From NCBI GenBank assembly GCA_030433115.1, contig JAUILH010000004.1, positions 1 through 64,000 on the forward strand: a stretch of DNA of 64,000 nt, read 5' to 3'. The notes below the pieces were generated by a model. It ran no database searches. It saw only the letters and a list, made by a program, of their open reading frames with translations, and was not told where the DNA came from. The number at the start of each line of letters is the position of its first letter. The stretch's first letter is position 1. Both the position numbers and the translations under genes were made by a program. Shown here in pieces: positions 60,727-64,000 of the stretch. This stretch comes from Bacteroidia bacterium. GTDB taxonomy: Bacteria; Bacteroidota; Bacteroidia; Flavobacteriales_D; JAUILH01.

Positions 60727-61998
60727 TTAGACTATATTTTCCATAACCATACGTGCCGTATTTCTGGTTCGCTGATCTACTAAAATCTTCTTATTGAGCG
60801 TGACTCTGTCAATGGTAGCCTCATCAAAATGACGAATGGTGACCAATTCCAGATTCTCGTTGTACAAGACTTTGTAATCCTCTTGAAGCGCCTCAATCAA
60901 TGAAGGTATTTTCCGTTCATCCATATCTGCGCATACAGAAAAATTAAGTGCAGAGTTTTGCATCAAACGAATTTTAACCCGGTGCTCATTGAATAATTTA
61001 AAGATGTCCTGCAAGTTTTCTTCTACTACAAAAGAGAAGTCTTTGGTAGAAATGGACAGTAGGATTTGATTAATTTTAAAGATGAAACTGGGAACCAATG
61101 TGTCATAATCTTGAGATTCCTGAATGACCGTGCCTTCTTCTTCCGGATTTAAGAATGATTTAGCATACAAAGGAATTTTTTTGTTCTCCAGTGGTTTTAT
61201 CGTTTTTGGATGAATGATGGATGCCCCATAGTAACTCAACTCTGTGGCTTCTCGATACGAAATCTTGTCCAATTTGATGGTGTTATCGAACCATTTTGGA
61301 TCTGCATTCAAAACTCCCGGTACGTCCTTCCAAATAGTGACACTCTCAGCTTCTGTGCAATAAGCCAAAATGGAAGCCGTATAATCAGACCCTTCCCGAC
61401 CAAGTGTCGTTGTTAATCCCTCTGGCGTGCTTGCAATAAACCCTTGAGTCACTACAATTGTATGCTTATTCATCAAAGAAGTCATGGTTTTCTGAACCAA
61501 ATTCTGGGTGGTTTGCCAATCCACACGACCATCTCTGTATACATTGTTGGTGCGGATCATTTTACGGGCGTCTTGCCAAACTGCCTTTTTGTTTTGACTC
61601 TGCAGATAGCGGGTAATAATTTTGGTGCTTAGCAATTCACCTCTGCTTACCAAGCCGTCATAATCGTAGTCAAAAAAGTCATTGTGGCCACCTTCCAGAT
61701 ACGATTCAATATCGCCTTGCCATTGAGTAAAATCTGTGTAAATGGGGTCACTAAAATCCGGAAATAAGTCGCGAATAATGGCATTGTGGTAATCAATAAT
61801 CTCCTGAAAGCATTCTTCAACCAAACTGTTGTTGTGATACCAGGCATTCAATAACATCTCAAATGCATTGGTTGTCTTTCCCATAGCAGACACAACTACC
61901 ATCAATTGATCATTGGGGTAACGGTTGATCACACTGACCACATTTCTCACAGCATCCGCACTCTTAACAGAAGCACCACCAAACTTGAAAACCTTCAT
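60727..61998 (-). CDS. Aspartate kinase (monofunctional)
   Basis: A 423-residue aspartokinase that phosphorylates L-aspartate for lysine, threonine and methionine synthesis. KVFKFGGASVKSADAVRNV (nucleotide site), VVSAMGKTTN, LTTTLGREGSDYTASILA and WKDVPGVLNADP are clear. The C-terminal part (about 300-423) is ACT-like (VPSFIFKINQILLSISTKDFSFV) and probably gives feedback control. It follows rsmA after 74 nt on the same strand. Confidence 0.93.
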   Translation of the reverse strand: MKVFKFGGASVKSADAVRNVVSVINRYPNDQLMVVVSAMGKTTNAFEMLLNAWYHNNSLVEECFQEIIDYHNAIIRDLFPDFSDPIYTDFTQWQGDIESYLEGGHNDFFDYDYDGLVSRGELLSTKIITRYLQSQNKKAVWQDARKMIRTNNVYRDGRVDWQTTQNLVQKTMTSLMNKHTIVVTQGFIASTPEGLTTTLGREGSDYTASILAYCTEAESVTIWKDVPGVLNADPKWFDNTIKLDKISYREATELSYYGASIIHPKTIKPLENKKIPLYAKSFLNPEEEGTVIQESQDYDTLVPSFIFKINQILLSISTKDFSFVVEENLQDIFKLFNEHRVKIRLMQNSALNFSVCADMDERKIPSLIEALQEDYKVLYNENLELVTIRHFDEATIDRVTLNKKILVDQRTRNTARMVMENIV

Positions 61999-62072
61999 AA
62001 CAACGAATTTGCCATAAAATTAGAGTTAAAAAGGACAAATGAGCCAGAAAAAAACGGTCACTTATTAACCGC

Positions 62073-62831
62073 TTACTTTGAAATAGCATTGGTGATTTCC
62101 ACGAAGGTTTCCCAAGACAATTGTTCGGGGCGTTTGGCAAGAATTTCCGGATCAACTTTGTCTATCACTCCAAACTGTTTTAATGAGTTCCGCAATGTTT
62201 TTCGCCGTTGATTGAACCCTGCTTTAACTACTTGTTTGAATTTTTTCGGATCGCAATCGAGTGTTTGATTAGTTTTCCTTTTCAATCGCAATACGCCAGA
62301 TTTGACTTTTGGTGGGGGATCGAAAACATCCTCGTTGACTGTGAACAAATATTCCGCCTCATAAAATGCCTGAACCAACACACTCAAAATGCCATAAGTT
62401 TTGTTGCCCGGAGGCTCACAGATTCTCTCAGCAACTTCCTTTTGAAACATGCCAACCACTTCTGGGATTTTGTGTTTAAAATCGAGTACTTTAAAGATGA
62501 TTTGAGAGGAAATGTTGTAAGGGAAATTGCCCACTACAGCTACCTGATCGTCGAAAAAGTCATCTAGATTGGCTTTCAAAAAATCCTGATGATGCACGGT
62601 GATATCAGGGTAGTATTTATTGAGGTAGGTGATGGATTCAGTATCAACTTCCATCAACTCCAGGGCACAGTCGATTTTGGTTAAATATTTGGTAAGTGCG
62701 CCGGTTCCCGGACCAATTTCCACCATCCGATTATAACCTTCATGAATGGTAATGCTATCTGCTATACGAACACAGACCTGTTCGTCCTTGAGAAAATGTT
62801 GCCCAAGGTGTTTTTTTGGTTTAACGTACAC
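62073..62831 (-). CDS. rsmA: 16S rRNA dimethyladenosine transferase
   Basis: RsmA/KsgA dimethylates two adjacent adenosines near the 3' end of 16S rRNA. I choose GTG 62831 (VYVKPKKHLGQHFLKD), 252 residues, because the family typically begins just before KKHLGQHFL; the ATG at 62855 would add eight residues. SAM motif EIGPGTGALTKYL, the NFPYNISSQI (N-x-P-Y) active site, FQKEVAERI and FNQRRKTLRNSL are present. It overlaps the upstream DUF4286 gene by 11 bp with the GTG start. Confidence 0.94.
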   Translation of the reverse strand: MYVKPKKHLGQHFLKDEQVCVRIADSITIHEGYNRMVEIGPGTGALTKYLTKIDCALELMEVDTESITYLNKYYPDITVHHQDFLKANLDDFFDDQVAVVGNFPYNISSQIIFKVLDFKHKIPEVVGMFQKEVAERICEPPGNKTYGILSVLVQAFYEAEYLFTVNEDVFDPPPKVKSGVLRLKRKTNQTLDCDPKKFKQVVKAGFNQRRKTLRNSLKQFGVIDKVDPEILAKRPEQLSWETFVEITNAISK

Positions 62832-63147
62832 CTTCGGCAGTTTGGTGATGAACAACTTCTAAAATGGTCCTGAAGGCTCCAAATTTACCTGAGTAGCGGT
62901 CTAGGTGGTCTTTCTGTAAGGCTTGTGCAAATTCTTCCTGGTAGCGGTTGTAATGGTCCCAACTTTCTGCCAAATATTGAATGCTGTATGCTTTACCGCC
63001 TTCTTCCTCACCATGAATTCTACAGATTTTATTGTCGACAAACATGCCTGTTTTCATGACATCAGGAATATGAACCGTTTTCATCCAATTGAGCCACTCG
63101 TCGTGTACATTCTCATCAATACTAATGGTAACGTTGTATAAAATCAT
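62821..63147 (-). CDS. DUF4286 family protein
   Basis: A 108-residue cytoplasmic protein of ferredoxin-like fold (MILYNVTISIDENVHDEWLNWMKTVHIPDVM ... AYSIQYLAESWDHYNRYQEEFAQAL). It matches the DUF4286 pattern common next to rsmA in Bacteroidota; function unknown, perhaps a stress-responsive dimeric barrel. It is the first gene of the rsmA operon. Confidence 0.88.
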   Translation of the reverse strand: MILYNVTISIDENVHDEWLNWMKTVHIPDVMKTGMFVDNKICRIHGEEEGGKAYSIQYLAESWDHYNRYQEEFAQALQKDHLDRYSGKFGAFRTILEVVHHQTAEGVR

Positions 63148-63235
63148 GAAGCTAAATTAAGCAAATGCCAAGAATGGCAGAGAGATTGGAGCGGACTGTA
63201 TAAAATTTCGTTTCTTTGGATCAAAGTTGGATTGC

Positions 63236-64000
63236 TTGAAAATTGCTGTTAACACAAGGTTTTTATTAGATGGAAAGCTAGAAGGCTTTGGTCGATTTAC
63301 GGATGAAATATTCAAGCGATTAGTACTCAATCATCCCGAACATGAGTTCATTTTTTTGTTCGACAGGCCATTTCACGAGAAGTTTATCTATGCCAAAAAT
63401 GTAACGCCGGTGGTACTGAAACCTCAAGCGCGCCACCCCATCCTTTTTTACATCTGGTTTGAAATAAGTGTGAGGCGTTACTTAACGAAACATGAACCGG
63501 ACATCTTCGTCTCACCTGATGGATATTTGCCCTTAAGATGGAAAGGAAAGGAGCTTGGTGTGATTCATGACCTCAATTTTGAGCATTACCCCAAAGATTT
63601 GCCAAAATCTGCTCGATGGTATTTGAGACGATTTTTTCCAAAGTTTGCAAAACGGGCAGATCGCATTGCCACAGTATCGGAATATAGTCGTTGGGACATC
63701 ACTCAAAAATATAAGGTATCGAAAGACAAGATAGATGTGATTCACAATGCAGCAAGTGGTGATTTTAAGCCGGTTTCTGATGAAGTAAAAGTGTCTGTAA
63801 AAAAGACATGGACCAACAACAAATCTTATTTCGTATACCTGGGTTCATTGCACCCTAGAAAGAATGTACACAGACTCATTCAAGCGTTTGACCATTTTAA
63901 ATCAACTACAGAAAGTGATTATAAATTGGTGATAGTGGGCGATAAATATTGGTTTAACTCAGACATGAAAACAACATTTGAGCAGATGACCTATAAGGAA
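63236..64000 (+). CDS. Family 4-type glycosyltransferase (partial, 3' end outside window)
   Basis: Open from TTG 63236 to the right edge, 255 residues. It reads LKIAVNTRFLLDGKLEGFGRFT, the N-terminal donor-fold start of GT-B group 1 glycosyltransferases, then ELGVIHDLNFEHYP, RIATVSEYSRWDI, KIDVIHNAASGDF and YFVYLGSLHPRKNVHRLIQAF, the classic linker and C-terminal Rossmann opening. The donor-binding EX7E motif lies outside the window. It should add a sugar to a surface polysaccharide. A near-box TTTCTTTG is about 20 nt upstream. Confidence 0.9.
   Translation, partial: MKIAVNTRFLLDGKLEGFGRFTDEIFKRLVLNHPEHEFIFLFDRPFHEKFIYAKNVTPVVLKPQARHPILFYIWFEISVRRYLTKHEPDIFVSPDGYLPLRWKGKELGVIHDLNFEHYPKDLPKSARWYLRRFFPKFAKRADRIATVSEYSRWDITQKYKVSKDKIDVIHNAASGDFKPVSDEVKVSVKKTWTNNKSYFVYLGSLHPRKNVHRLIQAFDHFKSTTESDYKLVIVGDKYWFNSDMKTTFEQMTYKE

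Overview
The window is chromosomal DNA from a member of the Bacteroidota, most likely the Flavobacteriia or a relative such as the Cryomorphaceae group. The evidence is several type IX secretion (T9SS) cargo proteins with type A or type B C-terminal sorting domains, a PorP/SprF-type membrane protein, SprB repeats, a TonB-dependent receptor with a carboxypeptidase-regulatory-like plug extension, a fused MurF-alanine racemase, an HU-CCDC81/SPOR protein, and many promoters of the Bacteroidota form TAnnTTTG. Lineage below phylum is inference. I see no phage, insertion sequence, CRISPR array or rRNA operon; this looks like stable chromosome.

Layout. 1-5.9 kb: edge of a secreted protein (minus), an alpha-helical unknown, gdhA, purT, dprA. 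6-11.3 kb: TonB-dependent receptor translationally coupled to a double-OmpA-domain protein, then a T9SS type B cargo. 11.5-18.7 kb: KAS III-like enzyme, kdsB, HU-CCDC81/SPOR protein, small membrane protein, hemJ, hotdog thioesterase, family 9 glycosyltransferase, TatD, asparaginase. 18.7-24.3 kb: a non-coding inverted-repeat block, tRNA-Ser(GGA), an ExbB-unknown-ExbD-ExbD operon, CPBP protease, dusB. 24.3-31.2 kb: LolC/E-type permease and rbfA, MsbA-like ABC exporter, T9SS type A cargo, and a minus-strand operon of membrane protein, cytochrome c and hflX. 31.2-39.9 kb: two coupled amidohydrolase genes (three modules), a PKD/HYR/SprB adhesin coupled to PorP/SprF, and a His/Cys-rich unknown. 39.9-50.7 kb: YD-repeat-like secreted protein, coiled-coil protein, EamA transporter, tdk-RDD-murF/alr operon, and an operon of unknown, M28 peptidase and class III cyclase. 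50.7-64 kb: two secreted proteins, an ECF sigma factor with a TonB-domain anti-sigma-like partner, a propeller-CAP protein, an exported PEP-utiliser/ATP-grasp protein, a D-2-hydroxyacid dehydrogenase, aspartate kinase, rsmA, a DUF4286 protein and the start of a glycosyltransferase.

Three observations stand out. First, the cytochrome c gene at 30374-30706 is followed, in the -1 frame and with no start codon of its own, by a second homologous haem-binding domain; the junction holds two A-runs that form in-frame A_AAA_AAA slippery heptamers, so a diheme protein may be made by slippage (or the gene carries a homopolymer indel). Second, at least seven genes have an exact TAnnTTTG box only 4-6 nt before the start codon, which predicts leaderless mRNAs, two of them with GTG starts. 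Third, the genome is very tightly packed: five convergent gene pairs overlap, one exbD terminator lies inside the opposite gene, and the dusB/CPBP divergent promoters interlock.
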